Below, one piece after another: positions 17,938 through 27,208 of a stretch of 64,000 nt of DNA; positions within the stretch are counted from its first letter, which is position 1, and each line of letters begins with the position of its first letter. A program made the position numbers and the translations under genes. Below the pieces are notes generated by a model. The model ran no database searches, was not told the origin of the DNA, and saw only the letters and a list, made by a program, of their open reading frames with translations. Source of the stretch: Lacrimispora celerecrescens (GTDB lineage: Bacteria; Bacillota; Clostridia; Lachnospirales; Lachnospiraceae); NCBI RefSeq assembly GCF_000732605.1, contig NZ_JPME01000003.1:62151-126150 (forward strand), written 5' to 3'.

Positions 17938-19377
17938 ATGATAAGTTTCTTTGCGTGTCTGGCACTGTTAATCATCGGCTTCTTAACCTACAGCAAGGTG
18001 GCTGAAAAGGTTTTCGGACCGGATGACAGAAAACCCCCTGCTCTAACCATGACAGACGGGAGTGATTATGTACCAATGGGAACACCCAGGATTTTTCTGA
18101 TCCAGCTTTTAAACATTGCAGGTCTTGGGCCCATTTTCGGTGCTCTGGCCGGAGCCTGCTGGGGGCCAAGCGTTTTCTTATGGATCACCTTTGGTACCCT
18201 TTTAGGTGGAGGCATCCATGATTATATGGTTGGCATGATGTCCATGCGCCATAAAGGAGCCAGTGTTTCTGAGCTTACGGGTACATACTTAGGAAATACC
18301 ATGAAGCAGGTCATGCGGGTGTTTTCCGTGATCCTTCTGGTCTTGGTCGGGGTTGCCTTTTCAACCGGTCCCGCAAATCTCTTAGCCATGCTGACTCCGG
18401 ATATACTTAATTCCCGCTTTTGGCTTGCTGTAGTATTAATTTACTATTTTATTGCGACATTTGTCCCTATCGACAAGGTCATCGGCAAGATCTACCCGTT
18501 TTTTGGCATCTGTCTGATTGTTATGGCGCTGGGGGTAGGAGGTGCCATTCTTTTTAAAGGTTACCATATCCCTGAAATCACCTTGTCAAACCTTCATCCG
18601 TCAGGAAATCCCATCTGGCCGACTATGTTCATATCTGTTGCATGCGGTGCTATTTCCGGCTTTCATGCAACCCAGTCTCCGCTTATGGCACGCTGTCTTA
18701 CCAATGAAAAGGACGGCCGCAAGGTATTTTACGGAGCAATGGTGGCAGAGGGTGTGATCGCTCTGATCTGGGCGGCTGCAGGTGTTGCGTTTTACGACGG
18801 TACCGGTGGACTTTTAACTGCACTGGGCAACGGACAATCCAGCGTAGTCTATGAAATCTGCTTCAAACTTTTAGGACCGGTGGGTGCGGTCATCGCTATG
18901 ATCGGAGTTATTGCCTGTCCCATTTCTTCTGCAGATACCGCTTATAGAAGCGCCAGGCTTACGTTGGCCGACTGGTTCCAACTGGACCAGAAGCCCGTGA
19001 AAAACCGTCTGATTCTTACCATACCCCTTCTGGCAGTCGGCTCCATACTGACTCAGTTCGATGTACAGATTGTATGGAGATACTTCTCATGGAGCAACCA
19101 GACCCTGGCCATGATCGCACTCTGGTCAGCAAGCGTATATTTATTCCAGAGAAAACGTTTTTACTGGATTACAGTAGTTCCGGCAACTTTTATGTCCGCA
19201 GTATCCTTTACTTACATTCTGATTGCAAAAGAAGGCTTCCAGCTTTCCACCGGCATTGCTTATCCGGCTGGTATCCTGTTTGCTGCTGCATGCTTTGGAG
19301 TTTTCGTTTATACCTGCATTCTTGGTAAAGGTAAAGATACTCCAAATGTCTCAGAAGAAGAAAAGGCCACGGCATAA
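17938..19377 (+). CDS. cstA: CstA family carbon starvation / pyruvate transporter
   Basis: A polytopic membrane protein of 479 residues with many hydrophobic helices and the CstA-domain signatures PRIFLIQLLNIAGLGPIFGA, GGGIHDYMVGMMSMRH and SGFHATQSPLMARC. CstA and BtsT of E. coli are pyruvate transporters. This shorter form (E. coli CstA is about 700 residues) is common in Firmicutes. AGGAGG at 17925-17930 is one base from the ATG at 17932 but seven from the ATG at 17938, so the latter is chosen. It lies behind a LytS/LytR pair, matching the BtsSR-BtsT layout and suggesting pyruvate uptake on carbon limitation. Confidence 0.9.
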   Translation: MISFFACLALLIIGFLTYSKVAEKVFGPDDRKPPALTMTDGSDYVPMGTPRIFLIQLLNIAGLGPIFGALAGACWGPSVFLWITFGTLLGGGIHDYMVGMMSMRHKGASVSELTGTYLGNTMKQVMRVFSVILLVLVGVAFSTGPANLLAMLTPDILNSRFWLAVVLIYYFIATFVPIDKVIGKIYPFFGICLIVMALGVGGAILFKGYHIPEITLSNLHPSGNPIWPTMFISVACGAISGFHATQSPLMARCLTNEKDGRKVFYGAMVAEGVIALIWAAAGVAFYDGTGGLLTALGNGQSSVVYEICFKLLGPVGAVIAMIGVIACPISSADTAYRSARLTLADWFQLDQKPVKNRLILTIPLLAVGSILTQFDVQIVWRYFSWSNQTLAMIALWSASVYLFQRKRFYWITVVPATFMSAVSFTYILIAKEGFQLSTGIAYPAGILFAAACFGVFVYTCILGKGKDTPNVSEEEKATA

Positions 19378-19401
19378 TTCCGAAATGGGTTAGATCAAAA
19401 G

Positions 19402-19450
19402 AAAGGCTGCTGCAAAGCTAACTTATGTTAGTTTTGCAGCAGCCTTTTTT
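19402..19450. terminator. Strong terminator between cstA and the peroxiredoxin gene
   Basis: A 21-bp stem (19402-19422 with 19427-19447, one G-T pair) with a TTAT loop and a T6 tail on the plus strand. The minus-strand reading ends CCTTTCTTTT, so it can also stop the convergent peroxiredoxin transcript. Confidence 0.9.
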
Positions 19451-19479
19451 AATTGGCGCGGCTTAAGTTTACTGCATGA

Positions 19480-20121
19480 TCAGCAGGGGTCATTTTTATA
19501 GCACCAAAACCAGTCGACGCAATTTAAATCCGTTGTTTCAGGTGCATTGATCCGTTCTAGCGATTGATTATAAGTACCAGGCGGAGGAACCATTGCAGGA
19601 CTGCCTGGCACCCAATTTGCAGGAGTTACTACGCCGCATTTGTCTGTTGTCTGAAGAGCAGTTAACAGGCGCAGTATTTCAGAAATATTTCTGCCGTTCG
19701 TTAGAGGATAGACCAGGATCGCACGAATGATCTGATTCGGATCTATGAAAAATACATTTCGAACGGTTTCCTGCTTATTGACGTCCGGAGCAATCATGCC
19801 ATAAAGGTTTGCAACTTCAGCCATGCGGTCTGCAATGACTGGAAACGGAATTTGAACGCCCGTTAATAAACGGATTTGATTTACCCATGCCAGATGGGAA
19901 GGGTTGCTGTCTATGCTTAAACCGATCAGTTTTGCATTTAATGCTTCAAACTGGTCGTTCGCCTGTGCAAATGCGATAAATTCGGTCGTGCATACAGGCG
20001 TAAAGTCGCCTGGGTGAGAAAACAAAATTACCCATTGTCCTTTGTAATCAGACAGCTTTAACGGTCCAAATGTTGTCATAGCAGTAAAATCAGGGGCTTT
20101 CATGCCAATGCTAACGTTCAT
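19480..20121 (-). CDS. Peroxiredoxin (Prx6 / 1-Cys type)
   Basis: A 213-residue thiol peroxidase that reduces hydrogen peroxide or alkyl hydroperoxides in the cytosol. The peroxidatic Cys44 lies in GDFTPVCTTEF. The C-terminal extension with LAWVNQI, PVIADRM and the long tail is typical of the Prx6 group. Two further cysteines sit near the end (WFWCYKNDPC), and Cys is also present at KCGV, so resolution through a second Cys is possible. A consensus -10 (minus-strand TATAAT, 20149-20154) lies upstream, and AAGGAAG precedes the ATG. Nothing suggests a functional link with the neighbouring cellobiose gene. Confidence 0.92.
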   Translation of the reverse strand: MNVSIGMKAPDFTAMTTFGPLKLSDYKGQWVILFSHPGDFTPVCTTEFIAFAQANDQFEALNAKLIGLSIDSNPSHLAWVNQIRLLTGVQIPFPVIADRMAEVANLYGMIAPDVNKQETVRNVFFIDPNQIIRAILVYPLTNGRNISEILRLLTALQTTDKCGVVTPANWVPGSPAMVPPPGTYNQSLERINAPETTDLNCVDWFWCYKNDPC

Positions 20122-20195
20122 AATTCTTCCTTGAAATTAACTCATGTTATTATATGACAGCATGAATGATGTGTTTCGAAATAATTGTCTTTTGC

Positions 20196-22631
20196 TTAGT
20201 CCCAAGTGAGAGAAATATGGTATTCCTTCTTTCCTTCCACGTATGGGATTTCTTTTCCTTCCACAGGTTTCCCATCCACCAGCATGGTAAGAGTTCCATG
20301 ATTGTTTTGTTTGGAATGATCCACATGAATATAATAATCCGCTCCCCGGAATTTCCGGACAGCGGAAAATTCCCCGATGGAATCCGGCAGGCAGGGGTCT
20401 ACGATTAACCCGTTGAAGCCGGGGCGGATCCCTAAAATATACTGGGAGATACATACAAATGACCATGCAGCCGTTCCTGTCAGCCAGCTGTTTTTGGCTT
20501 CTCCGAAATGAGCCGCATCTTTTCCGGCAATCATCTGTGCATAAACATAAGGTTCTGCTTTATAGATTTCATTGTTGCCTTCTATATGAGCCGGAGAAGT
20601 GCGCCGGTAGACTTCAAATGCCCGGTTGCCTCTTCCGATCAAGGTTTCTGCAATGGAAATCCAGGGATTATTGTGACAGAAAATACCTGCGTTTTCCTTG
20701 TAGCCAGGAGGATAAGAGGAGATCTCTCCAAGGCTTTCCTGATAACTGGTGTATGCCGGCTGCAGCAGGACGATCCCACAGGCTGTATCCAGTTTTTCAA
20801 TTACGCTGTCCAAAGCTTTTTTTGCATGGCCTTCCTCAATACCGATTCCACCCATGATACAAAAACCTTGAGGTTCAATGAAAATCTGTCCTTCCCTGCA
20901 TTCTTTGGATCCGACCTTCTGGCCAAATGCATCATAGGCGCGTAAAAACCAGCTTCCATCCCAGCCAAACTGAATCACGGCATCGTATAATTCCTGTACA
21001 GAGGCTTCTGCTTCCTCTGCTTCAGTTTTTAGCCCGGTCAAGCGGCAGATTTCCGCATACTCTTTTCCGTATTTTACAAACATTCCTGCGATCATTAAGG
21101 ATTCTGCTACAGGTCCTTCCGAGGGTCCGGTAGTTTGAAAGGACTCTCCGGGCTCTGTAGAAAAGCAGTTTAAATTCAGACAGTCATTCCAGTCAGCCCG
21201 CCCAATCAGGGGCAGACCATGAGGGCCCAGATTTGTCCTGGTAAATTGGAAAGACCGCCTCAAATGTTCCATAAGCGGTTGGCTTTTTTCTAAGTCGTTA
21301 TCAAATGGTACAGATTCCTCTAAAATACTTAAGTCTCCGGTTTCCCTGATATAAGCCGATACACCGGCAATGAGCCATAAGGGATCGTCGTTGAATCCGC
21401 TTCCGATGTCCATATTCCCCTTTTTTGTAAGAGGCTGATACTGGTGATAGGCACTTCCATCTTCAAACTGGGTGGAAGCGATGTCGATGATTCGTTCCCT
21501 GGCTCTTTCCGGGATCATATGTACGAATCCAAGTAAATCCTGGCAGGAATCCCGAAAGCCCATACCACGGCCGGTACCTGATTCGTAATAGGAGGCGGAG
21601 CGGGACATATTAAAGGTTACCATGCACTGATATTGGTTCCAGATGTTTACCATGCGGGCTGTTTTCTCATCGGCCATGGTAACGGAATAGTTGGAAAGCA
21701 GCTCTTCCCAGTAATGCTTTAATGCGGTGATAGCCTCATCAACCTGTTGGCCTGTTTGATATTTTGACAGAACAGACATAGCCGGTTCTTTGTTGATGAC
21801 ATTGGGAGCAGTCCACTTTTGTTCCTTAGGATTCTCGGCATAGCCCAGTACAAAGATGAAACAGGTCTCTTCCCCGGGTTCTAAATGGAGCGTTAACCGG
21901 TGGGAACCGATGGGAGACCAGCCGCTTGCCATGGAATTTCCTGAGGTGTTATTTTTCACCATAAGCGGCATCTGATTGGAGCCATATACACCCACAAATG
22001 TGTTTCTGTCCGTGTCAAAGCCCTGAATATCTGAATTGACTGCGTAATAAGCGTAATGGTTGCGCCTCTCTCTGTACTCTGTCTTATGGTAAATGACTGA
22101 GCCTTCCACCTCAACTTCTCCGGTGCTTAAATTCCGCTGAAAATTGGTCATGTCATCCACAGCGTTCCATAAACAAAATTCCACATAGGAGAACAAGGTA
22201 AAATCTTTTGATTCTTCGCTTTCGTTTTTTAAGATAACCTTATGGACTTCACAAGTATCATGCAAGGGCACAAAGGCTGTGACAGAGGCAGATAAGCCAT
22301 TTTTTCTTCCTTGGTAGCGGGTAACTCCCAGTCCGTGCCGGCATTCATAAAAATCCAGGGGTGTCTGGGTGGGCTGCCAACCAGGATTCCAGATGGTGCC
22401 GTTTTCATTGATATAATAGTAGTGTCCGTTACTGTCCAGTGGAACGTTGTTATAGCGGTACCGGGTCAGCCTTAACAGCTTTGCGTCTTTATAGAAGCTG
22501 TAGCCGCCTCCAGTGTTGGAAACCAGGGAAAAGAAATCTTGACTGCCCAGATAATTGATCCATGGAACGGGAGTATCTGGAGTTGTAATAACATATTCTT
22601 TATCCTGGTCGTCGAAATATCCGTATTTCAT
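20196..22631 (-). CDS. Cellobiose phosphorylase (GH94)
   Basis: Inverting phosphorylase of family GH94 that splits cellobiose with phosphate to alpha-glucose-1-phosphate and glucose, saving ATP compared with hydrolysis. The protein is 811 residues, the size of clostridial cellobiose phosphorylases. It opens with the N-terminal beta-sandwich ([15 protein letters not shown]), then a linker and the alpha/alpha barrel. The expected catalytic acid is Asp483 in [12 protein letters not shown], and the phosphate-binding region contains QSAW-like aromatic residues near the end (TGTAAWSFV). The divergent LacI-ABC-GH1 operon and the shared operator support cellobiose over chitobiose. AAGGAG lies ten bases before the ATG. 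Confidence 0.9.
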   Translation of the reverse strand: MKYGYFDDQDKEYVITTPDTPVPWINYLGSQDFFSLVSNTGGGYSFYKDAKLLRLTRYRYNNVPLDSNGHYYYINENGTIWNPGWQPTQTPLDFYECRHGLGVTRYQGRKNGLSASVTAFVPLHDTCEVHKVILKNESEESKDFTLFSYVEFCLWNAVDDMTNFQRNLSTGEVEVEGSVIYHKTEYRERRNHYAYYAVNSDIQGFDTDRNTFVGVYGSNQMPLMVKNNTSGNSMASGWSPIGSHRLTLHLEPGEETCFIFVLGYAENPKEQKWTAPNVINKEPAMSVLSKYQTGQQVDEAITALKHYWEELLSNYSVTMADEKTARMVNIWNQYQCMVTFNMSRSASYYESGTGRGMGFRDSCQDLLGFVHMIPERARERIIDIASTQFEDGSAYHQYQPLTKKGNMDIGSGFNDDPLWLIAGVSAYIRETGDLSILEESVPFDNDLEKSQPLMEHLRRSFQFTRTNLGPHGLPLIGRADWNDCLNLNCFSTEPGESFQTTGPSEGPVAESLMIAGMFVKYGKEYAEICRLTGLKTEAEEAEASVQELYDAVIQFGWDGSWFLRAYDAFGQKVGSKECREGQIFIEPQGFCIMGGIGIEEGHAKKALDSVIEKLDTACGIVLLQPAYTSYQESLGEISSYPPGYKENAGIFCHNNPWISIAETLIGRGNRAFEVYRRTSPAHIEGNNEIYKAEPYVYAQMIAGKDAAHFGEAKNSWLTGTAAWSFVCISQYILGIRPGFNGLIVDPCLPDSIGEFSAVRKFRGADYYIHVDHSKQNNHGTLTMLVDGKPVEGKEIPYVEGKKEYHISLTWD

Positions 22632-22682
22632 AATCGAATAACTCCTTTCTGATTGGATGATAAAATTACATAATTCGACATT

Positions 22683-22699
22683 TTACGAAAACGATTAAG
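22683..22699. promoter_or_regulatory. LacI-type operator, cellobiose phosphorylase side
   Basis: The 17-bp sequence TTACGAAAACGATTAAG is repeated exactly at 22891-22907. It lies about 19-35 bases downstream of the predicted start of transcription of the phosphorylase gene, where a bound repressor would block elongation. Confidence 0.7.
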
Positions 22700-22724
22700 A
22701 TAAGGATTAGGGAACTATAGGGTC

Positions 22725-22753
22725 ATAATAACTCATTAATTTTTAAAATACAA
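22725..22753 (-). promoter_or_regulatory. Promoter of the cellobiose phosphorylase gene
   Basis: On the minus strand TTGTAT (22753-22748) and TATTAT (22730-22725) are separated by 17 bp, predicting a start near 22718. Confidence 0.55.
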
Positions 22754-22857
22754 TAGTCATTTATAAAAATAAATAGGCTCATGCTCATATAATGGTAAAT
22801 GTGAATAAAAAATACTGCTTAAAACTATATAAATTAGATAAAAAAAACAAAAATATA

Positions 22858-22886
22858 TTGCATTTTCTTCTGGAAAGGAGTATATT
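22858..22886 (+). promoter_or_regulatory. Promoter of the LacI-ABC-glucosidase operon
   Basis: TTGCAT (22858-22863) and TATATT (22881-22886) are separated by 17 bp. The predicted start, about 22893, falls inside the downstream operator. Confidence 0.6.
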
Positions 22887-22890
22887 GAGG

Positions 22891-22907
22891 TTACGAAAAC
22901 GATTAAG
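22891..22907. promoter_or_regulatory. LacI-type operator, regulator side
   Basis: An exact second copy of TTACGAAAACGATTAAG overlaps the predicted transcription start of the lacI-type gene. This implies autoregulation together with control of the divergent phosphorylase gene. Confidence 0.7.
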
Positions 22908-22923
22908 TAAAAGGAAGAGACAT

Positions 22924-23940
22924 ATGATTTCAATGAAGGAACTGGCGCAGCACTGTGGAGTATCTGTTGCTACAGTAAGCAAAGCACTTAATGACCAGAG
23001 CGACATCGGGGAGAGCACAAAAACCAAGATCAAAGAAGCAGCAGTAAAGCTGGGATATTATCCTAACGCAGCTGCAAGGTCTTTAAAAACAAACAGAAGC
23101 TACAACATCGGCGTTTTATTTGTTGACGAGGCCAACAGCGGTTTGACTCATGAATATTTCGCAGCGGTACTGGAAGCCTTTAAGGTCGAGGCAGAGAAAC
23201 AGGGGTATGATATCACATTTATCAATAGTCAGATAGGAACGAAAAAAGTCTCTTATTATGATCATTGTAAATACAGAAATGTGGATGGTGTGGTAATCGC
23301 TTGTGTAAATTTTGATAACCCGGAGGTAATCGACCTTTTGGGAGGCGACATTCCCGTGGTTACCATTGACCATATCCACGAAAACTGTTCCTCGGTTTTG
23401 TCTGATAACATTAAGGGGATCCAGACTCTGATGGAATATATCTATGAAAATGGGCACAGAAAAATTGCATACATTCACGGACAGATAAATACGGCCGTTA
23501 CAAAGGCAAGACTTACAAGTTTTTACCGGTTTATAGAGAGTCACAATCTGCGTATTCCGGACAATTATGTATTGGAAGCAGATTATCTGGATGTCAGCCA
23601 GGCTATGGCATACACCAGGGAACTGCTGGACAGAAAAGATTCACCCACCTGTATTTTATACCCGGATGATACGGCATTAATAGGCGGGTTAAATGAAATA
23701 CGTGCGAGAAACTTAAGGGTTCCGGAGGATATCTCCATTGCCGGATATGATGGCAGCCGGATCTCACAGCTATTGAATCCCAAGCTGACTACCATACATC
23801 AGAATACGGCCGCCATTGGTATGCAGGCCGCTAAAAAATTAATAAGCTCCATCGAGAAGCCCAAAACAACTTTTACGGAACAGATCATTGAGGAAGGAGA
23901 GCTGTTAAAGGGGGAATCGGTTGGAAAAGCAACTATTTAA
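22924..23940 (+). CDS. LacI family regulator of the beta-glucoside locus
   Basis: A 338-residue LacI/GalR regulator with helix-turn-helix MKELAQHCGVSVATVSKALN (about residues 4-23), hinge AARSLKTNRS near 50-59 and a sugar-sensing domain. The frame is open back to 22792, but the operator and promoter (22858-22907) lie in that part, and AAGGAAG stands just before the ATG at 22924, so the shorter form is correct. It is the first gene of an operon with an ABC importer and a GH1 enzyme, and two identical operators flank it upstream. Cellobiose or cellodextrin is the likely inducer. Confidence 0.93.
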   Translation: MISMKELAQHCGVSVATVSKALNDQSDIGESTKTKIKEAAVKLGYYPNAAARSLKTNRSYNIGVLFVDEANSGLTHEYFAAVLEAFKVEAEKQGYDITFINSQIGTKKVSYYDHCKYRNVDGVVIACVNFDNPEVIDLLGGDIPVVTIDHIHENCSSVLSDNIKGIQTLMEYIYENGHRKIAYIHGQINTAVTKARLTSFYRFIESHNLRIPDNYVLEADYLDVSQAMAYTRELLDRKDSPTCILYPDDTALIGGLNEIRARNLRVPEDISIAGYDGSRISQLLNPKLTTIHQNTAAIGMQAAKKLISSIEKPKTTFTEQIIEEGELLKGESVGKATI

Positions 23941-23972
23941 TGATAGTTTATATCAGAAAAGGAGAGGGTAAT

Positions 23973-25376
23973 ATGAGGAAAAAAGTAGTAAGCGGATTAT
24001 TGTGTGCTGCAATGGCAGCATCCCTGATTGGAGGCTGCAGTTCCAAGAGCGCTCAAAATACTCAGAGCCAAAGCGGAACTCCTGAGGCCACCAGTAAGGA
24101 AGCAGCTGAAGAAAAGGGAGCTGGCAGTACAGAGGGGAAAGTCGTAAATATCTATGTTTGGAATGATGAATTTAAGACAAGATATGAGGATTATTACGCT
24201 TCCAAACTGCCTGCGGGGTATACGGTTAACTTTATAACAACTCCCAGCGAAAATAATGCCTATCAGAATGCTCTCGATGAGGCTTTATTAAATCAGGCGA
24301 ATGCAAAAGCAGATGATAAGGTCGATATGTTTCTGGTAGAGGCGGATTATATTTTGAAATATGTGAATTCCGACAGTACCATTGATTTAAAGGACATCGG
24401 CATAACGGATCAGGATATGTCCAAACAATATAACTATACCAAGGAGATCGCTCAGGATGGAAGCGGTGCACAGAAGGGAATTTCCTGGCAGGGCTGCCCT
24501 GGACTCTATATTTACCGCCGTTCCATCGCAAAGGCTGTGCTTGGAACTGACGATCCGGCAGAAGTTCAGAAGGCAATCAATGATTGGGATTCCTTTGACA
24601 AGACCGCAGAAAAGATGAAAGAAAAAGGATATTTTATGGTATCTGGTTTTGATGATACCTATCGTACCTTTTCCAATAACGTTTCCGCTCCTTGGGTGGA
24701 TGGAAATAAGGTTGTCATTGATCCAAACATAGAAAAATGGGTGGAGCAGACAAAAGATTATACGGATAAGGGATATAACCAGAAGACCATTCTTTGGGCA
24801 GCAGAATGGGCGGCTGGTCAGGGACCGGAAGGAAAAGTATTCGGCTACTTCATGCCTGCATGGGGTGTGGACTTCGTTATGGCAGGAAACTCTCTTGAAA
24901 AGGCAGAAGCAGATGGAGGAAAACAGGAAGTAGGGAATGGCTGCTATGGTGACTGGGCAGCTACCATTGGCCCGGAGTCTTATAACTGGGGCGGAACCTG
25001 GATTTGTGCAGCTAACGGTACGGATAATGGGGATATCGTAGCGGACATTATGAGAACTATTTGCTGTGATGATGCCACAATGAAAAAGATCGTAGAAGAA
25101 AAGAATGACTTTGTCAATAACAAGACTGTTATGGAAGAATTGGCAAAGAGTGATTATAAGTCCCAATTCCTTGGAGGGCAGAATCCACTTCAGATGTATT
25201 GCGATGCGGCTGCAAAAATTGATATGAGTAAAATCTCTCCTTATGACCAGGGGCTTAATGAAGAACTCCAGACTGCAATGCATGATTACTTTAATGGAAC
25301 CGTTGACAAAGATACGGCAATGAAGAATTTTTACACCGCAATTTCTGAAAAGTATCCGGATTTAAAGATAGAATAG
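23973..25376 (+). CDS. ABC transporter sugar-binding lipoprotein (beta-glucoside type)
   Basis: CUT1 extracellular binding protein, 467 residues, with a lipoprotein signal ending in IGGC (Cys22), a Gln/Ser/Glu-rich linker and the binding fold from about residue 55. Aromatic residues expected to stack on sugar rings occur in WNDEF, SWQGCPGLYIYR, WAAEWAAG and YNWGGTWIC. The frame opens at 23940, but AAAGGAGAGGG before the ATG at 23973 and the signal peptide fix the start. The locus context (phosphorylase, GH1) points to cellobiose or cellodextrins; the sequence alone does not prove this. A GC-rich hairpin follows. Confidence 0.9.
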   Translation: MRKKVVSGLLCAAMAASLIGGCSSKSAQNTQSQSGTPEATSKEAAEEKGAGSTEGKVVNIYVWNDEFKTRYEDYYASKLPAGYTVNFITTPSENNAYQNALDEALLNQANAKADDKVDMFLVEADYILKYVNSDSTIDLKDIGITDQDMSKQYNYTKEIAQDGSGAQKGISWQGCPGLYIYRRSIAKAVLGTDDPAEVQKAINDWDSFDKTAEKMKEKGYFMVSGFDDTYRTFSNNVSAPWVDGNKVVIDPNIEKWVEQTKDYTDKGYNQKTILWAAEWAAGQGPEGKVFGYFMPAWGVDFVMAGNSLEKAEADGGKQEVGNGCYGDWAATIGPESYNWGGTWICAANGTDNGDIVADIMRTICCDDATMKKIVEEKNDFVNNKTVMEELAKSDYKSQFLGGQNPLQMYCDAAAKIDMSKISPYDQGLNEELQTAMHDYFNGTVDKDTAMKNFYTAISEKYPDLKIE

Positions 25377-25385
25377 TTGCAAGCT

Positions 25386-25411
25386 GCAGGGCGGAGAGTA
25401 TCCCGCCCTGC
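25386..25411 (+). other. Intercistronic hairpin after the binding-protein gene
   Basis: A 9-bp GC-rich stem (25386-25394 GCAGGGCGG with 25403-25411) lies ten bases after the binding-protein stop. The tail has no T-run, so it probably works as an mRNA stabiliser or weak attenuator between binding protein and permeases. Confidence 0.55.
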
Positions 25412-25431
25412 ATAATACAGGAGGTTTTCCA

Positions 25432-26365
25432 ATGGTAAAAGAAAAGAAGGCAAAGACCAGAAAAAAAAATCAGCTATGCGAAATGGGGATATATTTTTTT
25501 GATACCATTTTTTTCCACTTATTTTATATTCTCCTTTATCCCCCTGGTAAATACTTTTTATAACAGCCTGTTTGAAAATTATCGATCCGGATTGACACAG
25601 ATTGGTCCAAACTTTGTGGGACTGCAAAATTACATATCTATTTTTCAGAGTGACTTACTTAAGTATCTGGGCAATACCATGATTCTTTGGATTATCGGTT
25701 TTATTCCCCAGATTATTATTTCTCTGATTCTGGCAGTCTGGTTTGCAGATTTCAGGTTAAGGTTAAAAGGAAGTTCTTTCTTTAAGACCATTATCTATAT
25801 GCCAAATGTCATTATGGCGGCTTCTTTTGCCATGCTGTTTTTTGCTCTGTTCTCCGATGACGGCCCTATGAATAACTTACTTATTAATCTGGGGATCTTA
25901 AACAGCCCGTTCCGTTTTCTTGCGACCGTCTGGGGGACCAGAGGTCTGATCGGGCTCATGAACTTTATGATGTGGTTTGGAAATACAACGATTCTTTTGA
26001 TGGCTGCGATTCTTGGTGTGGATTCCTCTTTATTTGAGGCTGCTTCCATTGACGGAGCAAAATCACTGCAGATATTCACAAAGATAACGATGCCTACCAT
26101 TAAACCTATATTTATTTATGTCCTGATCACTTCCCTGATCGGTGGTCTGCAGATGTTTGATGTGCCTCAGGTACTGACAAATGCAAAGGGGAGTCCGGAC
26201 AGAACCAGTACTACCCTGATTATGTTTTTAAACAACCATCTCTATAGTAAGAATTATGGCATGGCAGGTGCCTTATCGGTAATACTCTTTGTCATTACGG
26301 CGGCACTCAGTCTGGTGGTATTCTTTGTACTGACCGGTGCAGGGAAAAGGAGAGGAGGAAAATAA
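25432..26365 (+). CDS. Sugar ABC transporter permease, frameshifted in an A9 tract
   Basis: MalF/UgpA-type membrane subunit of the beta-glucoside importer. AGGAGG and the ATG at 25432 open a basic N terminus (MVKEKKAKTRK), but that frame stops soon. The conserved body (KKISYAKWGYIFLIPFFS onward, six helices, EAA loop FEAASIDGAKSLQIFTKI) is in the +1 frame from about 25463. The switch falls in nine consecutive A at 25461-25469; eight would keep the reading frame. The body frame has a stop at 25436 and no ATG or GTG before the TTG at 25499, which lacks a ribosome site. This may be a sequencing error, a real mutation, or a tract rescued by polymerase slippage. Confidence 0.8.
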
Positions 26366-27204
26366 TGGGCAAGATGATGAATATAAAGAAGGCCGTTGCA
26401 TATGTGTTTTTGTCACTTTTGGCGTTTTTATGCCTCTTCTTCTTTTATTGTCTGATCATAAATGCAACCAGGTCCCATCCGGAGATTTCAAAAGGATTTT
26501 CCTTTATTCCGGGTAAGTCCTTTGGCTCAAATTTATATAACGTACTACATAATAAGAATCTTCCGGTCATTTATGGGATCGTCAACAGTCTTCTGATAGC
26601 CGGAAGCTCTGCGGCGCTTGCGGTATATGTTTCGGCTCTGACTGCTTATGCCATCCATGCATATGAATTCAAGCTGCGAAATGTGGTTTATCTGTTTATC
26701 GTTTTGATTATGATGATTCCCAATCAGGTAACGACCCTGGGTTTTTTACGGCTGATCAATAGAATGGGGCTTATGGACAGTTTTGTTCCGCTTATCTTAC
26801 CTTCTATGGCTGCTCCGGTGGTGTTTTATTTCATGGTCTCCTATTTCGAGAGCAATCTTCCCCTTGAGATAATCGAATCGGCAAGAATCGATGGATCCCA
26901 TGAATTCTATACCTTTAATACGATTGTAATTCCTATTGTTAAGCCGGCACTTGCAGTACAGGGCATCTTTGCATTCGTGGCTTCCTGGAACAATTACTTT
27001 GTACCCTCTTTGGTACTGAAATCCAATGCGAAAAAGACATTGCCGATTCTGATCGCTCAGCTTCGAAGCGCGGATTTTCTAAAGTTTGACATGGGGCAGG
27101 TTTATATGTTAATTACCATTGCAATTGTACCGGTAGCGATTATTTATTTATGCTTATCTAAATTTATTATCGGCGGTGTGACTGCCGGGAGTGTGAAAGG
27201 ATAA
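26365..27204 (+). CDS. Sugar ABC transporter permease, MalG/UgpE type
   Basis: The second permease of the beta-glucoside importer, 279 residues and six predicted helices. The EAA loop LEIIESARIDGSHEFYTFNT is near residue 167 and the C terminus reads IGGVTAGSVKG. The start overlaps the upstream stop by one base (TAATG), with GGAGAGGAGG just before. The intact gene in an otherwise intact operon argues that the upstream permease is functional or only recently broken. No ATPase gene is in the operon. Confidence 0.92.
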   Translation: MGKMMNIKKAVAYVFLSLLAFLCLFFFYCLIINATRSHPEISKGFSFIPGKSFGSNLYNVLHNKNLPVIYGIVNSLLIAGSSAALAVYVSALTAYAIHAYEFKLRNVVYLFIVLIMMIPNQVTTLGFLRLINRMGLMDSFVPLILPSMAAPVVFYFMVSYFESNLPLEIIESARIDGSHEFYTFNTIVIPIVKPALAVQGIFAFVASWNNYFVPSLVLKSNAKKTLPILIAQLRSADFLKFDMGQVYMLITIAIVPVAIIYLCLSKFIIGGVTAGSVKG

Positions 27205-27208
27205 AGAT

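Noticed and set aside
22792-22923. Upstream extension of the LacI protein by 44 residues
   Set aside because: The extension is AT-rich and low-complexity (Lys/Leu/Arg), and contains the promoter and operator. A good ribosome site precedes 22924.
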